DNA from: Eudorina sp. 2006-703-Eu-15
Lineage: Eukaryota; Chlorophyta; Chlorophyceae; Chlamydomonadales; Volvocaceae
DNA length: 64,000 nucleotides
NCBI GenBank assembly: GCA_003117195.1
Contig: BDSI01000057.1
Span: forward strand, 558,001 to 622,000
Direction: 5' to 3'
A program made the position numbers and the translations under genes. How positions within the stretch are numbered: position 1 is the first letter of the stretch; each line of letters begins with the position of its first letter. Under the pieces are notes generated by a model, which was not told the DNA's origin, searched no databases, and worked only from the letters and a program-made list of their open reading frames with translations. Below are positions 1 to 10,900 of this stretch, piece after piece.

Positions 1-130
1 CCGGCGTCGTGACGGCGGTGGCCACGAAGGACAGAGCTTTTGCAGCGGCCGCAGCTTCTCGCTGCACGACGCCTCCGTCATCCTCCGTTCGCGAGGCCAA
101 CGCTGCAGCCTCTCGTGGCCCACATCCCGC
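1..130 (-). pseudogene. Inverted fragment of the gene X first exon
   Basis: This stretch is a near-identical reverse complement of about 8160-8287, which is codons ~75-120 of gene X (7931-12962). The match covers the Ala-rich segment with the shared stretch VAT then KDRAFAAAAASRCT in the opposite frame, and it continues to the left edge, so more of the copy may lie outside the window. Similarity stops near 130. With only a scrap visible I cannot tell a dead fragment from the 5' part of a neighbouring paralogue running leftwards off the window. Confidence 0.6.
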
Positions 131-919
131 CCGCAGGTTGCGAATGGTCCGTCGGGCTGACGTGTCGCTGCCATGGCGCCATTCGGCACTGCCGTACCGA
201 GTGGGCTCGATGGGCTGAGAGTGCCGCCGCCGGCTTGCTGCTTCCATTCTGCCAGGCGCGCGCATCTCCAGTCGCCGTCGGCTTCGAGCTGCTGCTCGAG
301 GTGGAGGGGGGTGTCGTGTCCGCCTGTGCGAGATGTGTGGATGGCGGAGTGGAGGTGGGTGCGTAGAGCTGTTTCGCAAACATCGTGGCGTGTACGGGTG
401 GCCGATCCCTCCCTTAGGATGGACCGCCATCGAGTGAGGGGCGGTGCGGGTACAGCAGCGAGCGGCCCCGCGGGTCGTCAGTCCGGCGGCGACCTCGGGA
501 TGGGGTGTGATGAGCGGACAAGGCGGCTAGTGGGCGGAGCGGGGCCCTGCTGGTGCAGATGCAGATCGGGCGATGTTGGTTGGCTTAGCTGCCCAGGATA
601 CGGAGCGTTAGCTTCGGAGCTGCGGCCCGCGCTGCTTGCCGTGGGTGCATGGTTCGTTGCTGGTGCGGGCGGGCGGGGCGGCAACGGCGATGTAACGCGG
701 GTTATGGCTTATGGGACGCCGCAGATACGGTACTTGCGGACCGTTGGACATGCCGATTACCATGCGACGGCCTTCCCGTGGGTGCTTTGGACCATTCTTA
801 ATTAAAGATGTCGCAGTGGAAGCCCTGAGGTTATCGGGGACCATGTAGCCATCGTGCATGGTTCAATGCGACCCGTGGGTCTCTGTGCCGCGTCATCGCC
901 CCTTGCACCGGGCCAATCC
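131..919. other. No gene recognised
   Basis: About 0.8 kb between the gene X fragment and the gene Y pseudogene. Short overlapping ORFs occur in several frames, but none has a recognisable domain, a steady codon pattern or splice sites that join to a neighbour. No repeat or RNA gene was seen. Confidence 0.4.
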
Positions 920-2045
920 TCCAAACGCAAAGCACTGAACACCTCAGCCGGTAACGGGGAAATACCAATGTACTGGCGCAATGGAGGCTGGGCGGGCTGC
1001 TTCGCGACCTGGCCGAACAAGCGGGGCGAGGCCCTGTCGCTTCTGCTCCGACCTCCGTACACGAGGTGTTCGCCAACGGCGCGGTGAGGTTCGCGGCGTC
1101 CGCGGCGTTGGGCACCCTGGGGGTTATCGTGGAAGACGACGACCTACGGCTGCAGGTAGTGCAGCTGCTGCCAACGGACGACCCGCCAGAGACCCCAGGG
1201 CCCGGTCGCCACACGTCTACCGCGGCCGGTGCTGGTCACAGCACACAGCATGCCTCAGCAGGTCAGATGCCGCCCCAGCAGCAGCTGGCGGCCCTGATGG
1301 CGCGCGCCGCGTGCGAGTGGCTGCCGCCCCTGGCAGCGATCGTCCGGCGGCAGCTGATTGACGTTTCTCGCCGGATGGAGCTGGGTGACGGCCATGGAGG
1401 CTTGGAGTGGCTGGAGGACTGGTGCTGGTTCGTGGATGTGCTGCTGAAGTGGGTGGGCGCGCTGGCGGAAGATGTGCATGGAGGCGGGCTTGGCGCGGGC
1501 GAGGCCGCTGCGGCGCAGGGAGATCCCATCACAGGGGCAGAGCTTGGCGGCGTGGGGGAGCCGAGCTCGGAGCAGGAGGCGGGACCGGTGGTGGCCCCAA
1601 GCACCGAGAGCTCTGGCTTCAGCGGCCGGGCCCGGCGGCTGTTGTGGGATCTGCCACCGAGCTGCTGGGCTTGCTGCTGGCGGTGGCGCCCAAGGCGGTA
1701 GCTGAGTGCGACCCACACCACGACTGGCGGCTGTACATGATGGAGCTACTCGCCTGCACCTGCTGCGTCGTTGCTAAGGCCTTTCCGGACCAGGTGCGCC
1801 TGGCGGTGGAGGGGGCAGGGGTGCCCGCAGCGACGGCACCACCGCCCCCAACTGCCCCAGACGCAACGGCAGCGGCCGCCCGCACCGCCGCCGGCCCCCC
1901 GCAGGCCTCCTGGTCCCCGGCGGCGGTCCGCATGCTGGCGTCGTACTTACGGCTGCACGACATAATGGATTTCGAGGACGAGCTGGAGGCCTTGGCTGCT
2001 CAGCTGCAGCGCTGGTTGGACGGCAGAGAGCACCCGGACGGATAG
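920..2045 (+). pseudogene. Frameshifted copy of the gene Y terminal exon
   Basis: This is an inverted duplicate of the last exon of gene Y (16442-17766, minus). From about 980 the two are clearly alignable; weaker similarity starts near 920. The reading frame follows gene Y through the segments PTDDPPETPGPGRHTSTAAG and IVRRQLIDVSRRMELGDGHG. At 1648-1651 the copy has GATC where gene Y has an eight-base GCCCTGGA, a net loss of four bases that throws the frame. The rest of the exon (ELLGLLLAVAPKAVAECDPH to the end at DGREHPDG) continues in another frame to the same stop codon. The first exon of gene Y is absent upstream. A truncated frameshifted relic is the simplest reading; transcription cannot be excluded. 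Confidence 0.85.
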
Positions 2046-3065
2046 CGCGAGGGGCTGTATGGAGGTGCAGTGGCCCCGACTAGCTGATGGGGAAGCCAGC
2101 GCCGCCACTGTTCCCCGCCTGCGGCTGCCCCGCCCCCGTTGCGCCCAACCCCGCCAGCCTACAGCTGTCGGGTCGGGAACCAGTGAGTGTTGAGGAGCAG
2201 CACCGGGCGGCCGGGTCCCGGGTGGCGCTTCGGGGGAGGGAGAGCTGACGGACAATGGGACATTTGCGGCCGGGAGGAAGTGGAGGGAGGGAGGAAGTGG
2301 AGGGAGGAAGTGGAGGAAGTGGAGGGAAGGGATCCGGAAGAGCGCCGAGGGGCGACCGGATGGCAGCAGCGGCGGCTGTGTGGCTGTAGGTACGTCGAGG
2401 AGGGCATGGTGCGATGGGGAACGGCACCGAGGGGTTGCGTGCGTCTTGCCTCGGTAGCGTGGGGTCGCCAAGGCGGCGGGATGGTCCAGGTGACCCACGG
2501 GTCAGGGGTGTACCGTAGATCGCCAGCGACGACGACGGTGTAGGCGTCGGTGTTGCCAAAACCAAGTAAGATGAGTCGGAACATGCAGGTTGTCTAAAGC
2601 AGAATTCGGAGGGAATCGACGGGAGCCCTAGCTGTGTGGAGTGGGGGAAGTGGTTGAATTGGTTGGTTCACAGTTGGCAGTGAGTTGTTTGGTTCACAGT
2701 TGGCAGTAAGCCGCGTACCGTATCATTGGGCACTGCGCAGCGCCGACGCCAGGGCTAGTGGGTGCCTTCGGTTGCGGGACTCTACCACATGCAGTGGATA
2801 CCGTAGCTGGTCCCAGTGGGTCGCGGCGCAGGTGCATATGTTGCGCGGGGACCAGTTGCAGAGGTACGGCGGTCTCGGGAAGCCGGAGGCCGTGTGAGAG
2901 CCGTGGCTGTGCGTGTGTGCGAGCTGAGGTCTGGCTGAGGGACTCTGCGTGCGGCATCTCTTCAGGCGATGACATCCAGGGTGCCTGCGGCGGCAAAATC
3001 AATGACGATGTCCTGTACAATTACGACGATGTCCCGCACGATACGACCCATGTACTGCACAGCCT
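980..3065 (+). repeat. Inverted segmental duplication, arm A
   Basis: This arm is the reverse complement of arm B (about 15110-17530). Similarity does not stop at the gene end. Downstream matches include the 2055-2140 flank against 16355-16430, the GGGAGGAAGTGGAGGGA-rich stretch near 2270-2340 against 16210-16260, GGGAACGGCACCGAGG near 2420, and TTGGTTCACAGTTGGCAGT near 2660 through about 2915. From there to about 3065 the match is weak. Arm A carries its own tandem doubling of TTGGTTCACAGTTGGCAGT at about 2660-2708. The arms are separated by about 12 kb containing the Mini-RNase III gene and gene X. Confidence 0.75.
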
Positions 3066-5568
3066 CGGGAGCCTCACCGCAGCACCGGCTCCACGATGTT
3101 ACGGTGGTGTCCGGGGGCCGTCGTTCCCCGGGTGCCTTCGTCGTCCAGGATCGCGCCGGCCGATAGCCAGCGGCAGTGACGCCCGTCCGCGTGAGGGCCG
3201 CACCCTAGAGGATGCCCGACCCCCGGGGGCTTGGGCGAACTTGCGGTCAAGGCGGGGGCGGCTAGCTACCACCGCATGCGGACGCTAGCTCATCGTGCAC
3301 AGCGACAAGGCGCTCAGAGATGACCCTCGGGCTGTCCCCTCTCCCTGTGACCTGATCCAAACGAGACCGGTCGCAGGCTGGGGGCGGTCGCGGATTCAAT
3401 GCGGCGCGTTTCCCGCCCAAGGCAATGCAGCGCGGGTACGAGGGTGCACCGGACTGAGAGACCTACCCCGGGAGCCAGGGGTCCGTGTGTCGAGATCCTC
3501 CTCCCCGCGAACCCACAGTCCACTCAGCCAAAGGGTACCCGCCAAACCCACCCCTGAACCGGGAAGCAGGCCGCCAACGCGGCCGAACCGCCTCCCTGCC
3601 TGCGCAGTCCGCAAATGTAGTGCGCAGGGTCCTGGCCGTGCCTGCACTTAGGAGGGCACCGTGCTGCCGGCCTAGCCGCCTCGCACTGACGGCGCGCACC
3701 CAGGCACGCGTTTAAGAGCGCTGCAGACGTCGTACACTGTCACCCCCGCCCGGCACCCTTCGGCAATCCAGTTGCAAACCAGTTGCGCCCTTGGGATTAT
3801 ATTGAAAAAAGGGAAGAAACCCTCGGGGGCACTCATCTGACCAGGCTTCCCGGTCGACTGGCGCGCTTTGCAGCTGCAGACACCGTTACATTGGAGGACT
3901 ATGCAGGGCGAGAGTTATTTGGCCAGCAAAAACGTGTTGTGAGTCAGTGTCGGGTGCGTCCCTTTCCGTTGCCACAGCTGTGGCACTGTTGGCATCAGCG
4001 GCCGGGCAAACGCGGAAGCTCGGCAGGGTTGTAACGCGCGAAGAGGCTGCAGCGCCCGCACCCGTCTCAGAGCTCCCGATTCCGCGGGCACGCGTCCCGC
4101 TGACGCGAGGCCGGGTACCCGTATCGTATCACCAAATGTGCGCCGCGCGTATATGCGCGCCGCCGCGCGGCAAGCCATGCCGCCACGCAGCTCTCACGCA
4201 CAGTCACGCAACCTCGGAGCAACGTCCGTACAACAACATGCACTGGCCAGCCCCGCCGCCACCACAATAGCCCGCACTGGCCAGCCCCGCCGCCCCCACA
4301 ACCTCGCGCGTCAAGCAGCTGCACCCTAAACCCAAATCCCTGCGTCTCCATGCGCGCAACACCTCCTCACCCGGGTCCATGTCCCCGGGTGGCCCACCAC
4401 GTGTCCCTCTTCCCAACTCGTGAAAAGCCCCTAGCCGTCCGTGCGAGGAGCTGTGGCCAGACCACGTGGCCTACATATGGACTTCACATATGGACTACAC
4501 ATATGGACTACACATATGGACTACACGAAGCCGTCAGTAGCATCTGCCCCAACCGAATGGCCGTGACGAGCGCAGACCCGCTGGACGTCCACCGTACTTC
4601 AGCCGCTGGACGTCCTCCGTACCGCCCGGCGCTGGCCGTCCACCGCACCGCCCGGCGCCGGAACGGTATGATGAAGTGTGAAGAGTCGTGCGACAGGGCT
4701 GGTGCCGGCTGCAGGCCTGTACCAGCGCGCCGTCGCGGCGGACCGCCCCTCCTGTCTCCTACCTCCCAAGCCCCGTTCCGGCGGCCCCCGCCCCTTCGCC
4801 GCCGTTCCGAGGTCCCGTCATCAGTGCCGCCACGGCGGCCACGACCAGTGCGGCGCAACGGCGGGGATCGGTCAGATACATATGCGCCACCTTGGGGTGG
4901 GAGGGGCCAGGGGCGGGAGGGCCGGCGAGCGGGTCTTGAGCCACGGATCAGCCTCGCAACCGACCATGCCGCGCAGGCGGAAGGCCGAGCGGCCCGGTCC
5001 GGTCCGGCCCGGCGAGGTGTCAGGTCAGATCATGTAAGGTCAGGTCAGATCATGTAAGGTCAGGTCAGGTCGGATCATTTCAGGTCCGATCACCCCAGGT
5101 TACCGCATGCCAGATTGTGGTAAAACGCGCGCCCCGACGCGGCTTGTGTGACCTGGATCCCCGCATTCCGGGCGCGACTTCTGCGGGGTGTAGCACCGTA
5201 ATGACAAACTTGGAGGAGCCCTCCCGACACCGCGAGCAGCCCTATTCGGCCGAGTATCCCAACGAGCGCGTCCTTCGTACCGCACCTCCGGGCCATGGCG
5301 CATCGGCACAGCCGGGGATCCGGAGGGGTACAGAACGTGCGGTGGGTGGCTGGACCGCTGCGACGGGTACGGAGCCCCGCTCGGTTCCGTCTCACCCTGG
5401 GCGGCCCTGGACGCCCGCGGTGCGACGTCTTCCGGCCATCCGGCCACTTACTCCAACCCAACTGACGCACAGGAAGGCCCCTGCCCCTGTTCCTGCTCGT
5501 GCTCCTCTGCACGCCCAGCCCCCAACTCCCTACCACCCGCCAGACCGGTCCCCCCGGTGACAGCTCAC
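3066..5568. other. Intergenic; short tandem repeats, no convincing gene
   Basis: No conserved protein is recognisable. Two short tandem arrays stand out. One, near 4470-4525, is about four copies of the 13-mer ATATGGACTACAC. The other, near 5015-5095, has repeated AGGTCAGATCATGT units. The terminal exon of the Mini-RNase III gene on the minus strand should lie somewhere between about 5090 and 5500 but could not be placed with confidence. Confidence 0.4.
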
Positions 5569-7537
5569 CAGCACCTCCACCGCGGTCGCCTTCTTGTACA
5601 CGCCCACGGGCACGTCCTTGGGCGCGCTGCTGACCGCGGCGTTGCGGCCCCACCGCAGCACGTCCGCCTCCGCCGCCGTCAGCACGAACGGCCCCACGCT
5701 GCTGCCGTCGCCGCCGCCGCCGCCCGCAGAGGACGTGGATGTGGACTGCTCCGCGGGCGGATCAGCGCTGCCCAGTGGGTCTTTCGTGGCGGGCCTGGGA
5801 GGCGGTTGAGGGCCCCCCGCCGCCGCAACCAGGGCAGCGGCAGGCGGAACGAGGGCGATCACGGCTGCTTCCGTGGCGCCCGGTGGCGAGGTGACGTCCT
5901 CGCCGAGCTGCACCGGCGATGCCGCCAGGGCTGCCCCAGGGGGAGCGACGCGGGGGGTAGGCGCCGCGGTGAGCTCAAAGCCGGGCGGCAGCGCTCCAGG
6001 GGGCGGCGGGGGCAGGCCACCCGTGGACAGCGCATCAAACACCAGGGCCTGAGGCCCAACGGGGTACACAACAGGAGGATGAGGACGCACACCAACCACA
6101 GCAGGGGGTGGGGTTGCGTGGTATGTTGCGGTTGCAGTCCGGTACCTAGGGCAACGGTGGGCAGGGGCTCCCCGGCAAGGAGCCCCGCCGGTGGTACAGA
6201 CAACTTCCACCGCAGCGGCTGCAACCAACCGCTTGTGCGCCCTCCAACTCTCTATCTGCCGGGGTGCGTGTGCCCCACCCCCAGGGCACTCAGCCACAGG
6301 GGCCCTCTCGGAGCCCCTGCCGCTGACCCTCCTCGTGGGTCACTATCCCGCCCACCCACAACCCGCGAACCAGCCTGCTGACCACCAGCTAACCCGCGGG
6401 ACCGCAGCGCCCTAGGGCTGCTTACGGCAGGAGAACGCCATCCCCTTCTGGGGTTCTTCCATTCTGCCCGCATCACAGTCACACACCACACATACACACA
6501 TAGGCAGGAAGGCGGGCGGGCGGGTTCTTTTTCTAAACACACAGGCAACCAAGCACACACAGACACTAACCCGGAAGAAGTACGATACCAGCCGGTGGCG
6601 TTTGTCACGGCTACGGAACCCTCCACCTCCTCAAGCCTCCTTTAAACCGCCCACCTGGAAGTTGGCCGTCGCCCACTCGCGACGGGCTTGACGACTCATC
6701 GCCGCCAGGCCGCCACCGCCGCTGTTGTCCAAGTGGGCGCTTAGTGTCTTGCTGCCAGCCTCGCCGCCGGTCCCCGCACCTGCACCCCCAGGCTGCTGCT
6801 GCTGCTGAGGCTGCTCCCAGGCAGGAGCTCTCCCTCGTCCACCCGCTCGACCGCCCCCTCGCCGCCCGCTGCGGCCGCCACGAATGGCTCTGCTGCGTCC
6901 ACGGCCATCACCACCACGGGCGTCGGCGGGGGTCTGTTCCTGCAGCAGCAGCTGCTGCTGCTGGTCCTGCAGCTGCGCGGTCCACGCCTCCAGGTAGGTC
7001 TCCAACCGCCGGGTATGGGCCTTCGAAATTTGCGATACAGGACACACCTCATTTTCGCGTGCCAGCAACCATGGATATGCAGGTGTATGCGGCTACCACA
7101 AGGCAATACAAGCTCTACAAAACTGCGTGGATCGGGTAACGGGCAGTTGTTGTTCCGGTGACTCCGTTGGGCTTTACGCTTGCGTGGTGCGGCCCTGGAA
7201 CACCCCGAGTAAGCGTCGCGCAGACATGCCCCATGTGGGTTGTCCGTAAATGTGACTTTCAGGGTGGAACGTAGCTGTCCGTATGTCGTTGAGCCAACGC
7301 CGGGAGAACGTCGCTACGAAAACCTCTCAAGACGCTCACCTCCCAAACTGCGTCGCCCAGGTAGGCGAGGACTAGCGGATTAAACACACTGCGCGGATTG
7401 GATGCAGCGCTTCCGCCGAGAGGGGGAGGCGGCAGCGATGCGGGGCGGATGGCAGTCCGTCTGGCGCTGTGGCGCCCGGCGGCCACCGACCGGCGCCACG
7501 CTGCCGTGTCGGTGACGGTTGCTGAACCAGCGTGCAT
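5569..7537 (-). CDS. Mini-ribonuclease III-like protein, probably plastid (partial model)
   Basis: The family is a small RNase III relative lacking the dsRNA-binding domain; plant members act in chloroplast rRNA and intron RNA processing. Three phase-0 segments are visible. Segment 7340-7537 has an Arg/Ala/Ser-rich leader, a plausible transit peptide, then NPLVLAYLGDAVWE with the catalytic-type Asp and Glu of the LGDAV-E motif. Segment 6655-7020 carries AHTRRLETYLEAWTAQL, equivalent to the helix before the second half, followed by a Gln/Gly-rich insert. Segment 5569-6048 has ALVFDALSTGG, a long Pro/Ala insert, then LTAAEADVLRWGRN and VYKKATAVEVL, close to plant Mini-III. ATG 7537 is the first Met of the leader. 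The segment usually starting LYxRRH after the first motif, and the final GYLYL exon, were not found, so exons are missing from my model or the gene is decayed. The low-complexity inserts are unusual. Confidence 0.65.
6049..6654 (-). other. Intron of the Mini-RNase III gene
   Basis: On the minus strand the upstream segment ends TTCCAG before GTGGGC and the downstream one starts after GGGCCTCAG. About 600 bp, holding a CA-rich run near 6478-6550. No independent gene seen. Confidence 0.45.
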
Positions 7538-7930
7538 CAACTCACATTGATGCTTGCGTTAATCTATGGAGTTAAAGTGCCAGTCTGGTCTTCGCAACAC
7601 GACTGTGCCAACAAGGTACTGATAGAAACAAGCGGTAATGCTATAAATCACCAGACACATAGGACAAGCCACGAGTTTGTAAACCCTAAACCCTAAACCC
7701 TAATATTCTCTATTTGCTGTGAGGATGGAAATTTTCCTCATCCTCTATCGGCTCCACAGTTTCGGTTCTCCGGTTTCGGCGCATGTTGGAATCGCGTGGG
7801 ACAAAGAGCGATGATGCTTAACAGGTGACTTTTTCCAAAACCATACAACATAGAGAAATATATGTATCCGTGCTGAGGAGAAGTTTGCTTCAGAATGAGG
7901 TTTTGAACCGCTCGAGACTTTGCCTGCAAT
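7538..7930. promoter_or_regulatory. Shared intergenic region of the Mini-RNase III gene (-) and gene X (+)
   Basis: The two start codons lie 393 bp apart on opposite strands, so both promoters should be here. The stretch is richer in A+T than its surroundings and contains the telomere-like repeat at 7681-7703. No clear TATA box was found at a fitting distance from either start. That the region works in both directions is inferred from layout only. Confidence 0.45.
7681..7703. repeat. Interstitial telomere-type repeat (CCCTAAA x3)
   Basis: Three perfect AAACCCT units followed by AA. This is the plant-type heptamer (TTTAGGG on the other strand), not the TTTTAGGG octamer of Chlamydomonas reinhardtii. 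Three units inside a gene-rich region do not make a chromosome end. In land plants the short form AAACCCTAA (telo box) is a known promoter element, so position between two divergent genes is suggestive. Confidence 0.9.
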
Positions 7931-10900
7931 ATGGCAGAACCAATCAGCGCAGTGTTGCAAGAGGTCGAGAAGACCTGTCGGCTTTTTGGAGACAACTGGG
8001 CACTGGCTGGCGAACCCGTGACACATGCCGATCCCGGGACTAGCGCATGCCGTTGCGAAACGGCCGTCGCCACAACACCGCTCAATGTACTGGCATGTGC
8101 GCTGGATGCGGGGTTGGAGTTGGTCTGGCGCAATCTGAAGCGAGCGCGCCAAGCTGTGCAGGCCACGACAGCTGCAGCGTCGGCCTCGCGAAAGGAGGAC
8201 GACGGAGGCGCCGTGCAGCGAGAAGCTGCGGCCGCTGCAAAAGCTCTGTCCTTCGTGGCCACCGCCGTCACGACGCCGGGCGGACAGGACCTCAGCGCCG
8301 CGGCGGCTGAAGCGCAGCGCCTTCTCAGCCAGCTGGCGCACACCCTGTCGCGGTGGCAGCAGCGGCGGGCGCTGGCAAGTGCAGAGGCATCGCGGCAGGC
8401 GGCGGCATCAGGCGACCTCGGCGCCGTCGCCGCCTCTGCAGTGCGCGCCAAGGAGCACGTGGCGATGGCCATGTGGGCTGCCTGCCTCGGCGGCCCGCAG
8501 GCGCTGGAGGATCTGCACCAAGACCTGGACGCCGCGAACCGCGCTGCGGACGTCGCCGTGCAGCAGCTCACAGCGGCAGCGGTGTCCAAACCCGGCCCGA
8601 AGGCTCCCCGGAGGAAGGACGTCGGTGTCGGGGTCCAGCCAGCTGGGAGGGAGGAGGTGCAGCGCGAGGGAGCCGTTGGCGCCGCAGCAGCCATTCACGT
8701 CGTTGAGCTTCAGCGCGAGGACGCCACAGCCCGCCCTCAGTACCCCGCCCAGTCGGCCGCAAGCGGTGGAGGGGACACTGCGGGGGTCTGCGGTAGCCAC
8801 CGATGTGACTCCCGGAAGCGCCCCCACGAGCAGCTGTTCGCCACCAGTGCGCCACCGCTGCAGCCGTCGACGCCGTCGGCTCCCGGTGAGTCTTGCGAGG
8901 CGGAGCCGGTTTCGGAGCGTGTTACCTCCACTGTCGCAGCTGGTGTCCCCGGGAGGTGGATGGCGGGTGCCGGGGAGACAGCGGCCGCGACGACGGCCCC
9001 GGCAGCCCCAGGAGCGACGCAGACGTCAAGCCCCTCGTCGCCCGTTGCGACGCCGCCCCTGGAGACGTTTGGGCCAACTGCCGTCGCTGCTGCTGAGGGT
9101 GGCTCTTCGCTGAAAGCGGCGCTCGAGGCGGCTGTAGCAACCTCCATCGACACAACTTCCTCATCGCCAGGTACGGGACGGGGCCAGCCGGCTGTAGCCT
9201 CCCCCTCGCCCGCCACGGCAGCGACGCCGCCATCCCCAGCTGAGCAAGATGGGTGCGCTGGATCCGCCTCGTCACAATGCGCCGGCAGCATCAGCAGCGG
9301 AAGCGATCGTCAGACGGGGCCTTTGGGCCGGATTGGCGGGGCGGACGCCGCCAACGGGTGTGTTGAACCACCCCACAGCCCGCCGGACCCAGCTACGGCG
9401 GATGGTGATGCCAGGAAGGCCGCGATGCGGCGGCTGGTGCTGATTGCGGACCAGATATGTACGGACGGACATCTTTGTGATCAGAATCTGTTCGACGCCG
9501 CCGCAGCGCTGTCAGTGATCATGAGCGGGTCCGGCGGCGCACCCGAGCAAGAGGTCGCGATCCTGGGGCAGGTGGCGGCCGCATGGGCCGACCCACCGAC
9601 CCGCGTCGCGGTGGTCCAGCTGATGTCGTACACTGCACGGCAGGTGCGCGCGCTCTTCGCGTCGGGGCCACTGCCGACGACGTCCCCCGGCCACCAGGCG
9701 CTTTCGAGGGTGTTGCGGTGGTTGGAAGTCTTCCTGGTCAAGGTGATTTCTCCCGAGGCAACAGCCGCACAGCGGATCGAGTCGTTCCAGCTGCTGTCAC
9801 GCACGGACATAGTTCCCTGCCTCGTGGGGGCGCTGGCGAACATGGCGGCAGTAGGAGAAGCAGCGGTGCGGGGCGGGGGCGCGGGCTCGGAGCCGGCGGT
9901 TGCTGAGCTGTCCTTGCGCGATCTGCTAGAGACGGCAACGGATCCGGACGGGTCCGACTATACGGCTTGGCTGCAGTGGAACAGCGGGGCAACCGGCCCT
10001 GGCGGCAAGCGCTACCAATTGATGATGACGTGCGTGTGCTCAATGCTCAACAATTTTCTGGCTCGCGCCGCCACCATCCCAGCGTCGCCCGGGGTGCAGG
10101 CGGCACACAGCGTCATGCGGGGTGCCCTCCTCCGCAGCCACACGCTGGAGCACACCATTCGTACACTCGTACTTGTACGGCATGGCGCGAAGGCCCAGGG
10201 CGCGTATTGCAAAGCCAGTGAGTTGGACCGCTGCATTACTGACGTGCTGGAGCTGTTGAACGAGGTGCTGGAGGTCTCTTTGTGGCTCAGGCCGGTGGCG
10301 GTGTTGCGGGACCTGCTGCTGTCAGGCCCGTGCGTGCAGCGCTTCCTGCTGCTGCACGCCGTGTCGCAGCTGTGCGCAGCGGACGGGGGCCCCGACTACG
10401 GACTGCCGCAGCACGCACGGCTGTCATACGCGGCCGCCCTACGAGGCGGCAGCGGTCAGCATCGCACCGCCCAGCCGCCGACGTACAAGCTTGCGGCGAG
10501 AGTGATGACCGCGTCGTTCTCGTGGTGGGCCTCTCATCGGACCCGGCCCTGTTCCGATCGGGCGCTGCGGGTGGTGTGCGAGAGGGCGGCGGCCGCAGCG
10601 CTGGCCGCTGTCGCCGCCGACATCGACGTCGACGCCGACGCCTGCACAACATCGCTGCACGGCCTTGCGTCCCGCTGGACATCTGCGGGCATTGTGTCGC
10701 TTCCGTCGGACGCGCTGACCTTTGCGGCCGACGACGCGGTGCCCCTGGCCCTGGCCTCCCTGGAGTGTGCGGTGACGCTGGCGCTCAACGGCTCAGCCGG
10801 CAGCCTCCGCCGCCTGTGGGTGCCCGTCGTACAGGCCGCCAACGCAGCCGCGCTGATCAAGGCGGGCGGCGCGGGGACGTGTGGCCAGGCGCGACCGCTG

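Noticed and set aside
3783..3945. Possible exon ending before a GTGAGT donor
   Set aside because: One donor-like site alone; no matching acceptor, partner exon or recognisable protein.
7681..7703. Chromosome end
   Set aside because: Only three telomeric units with coding genes on both sides; interstitial.
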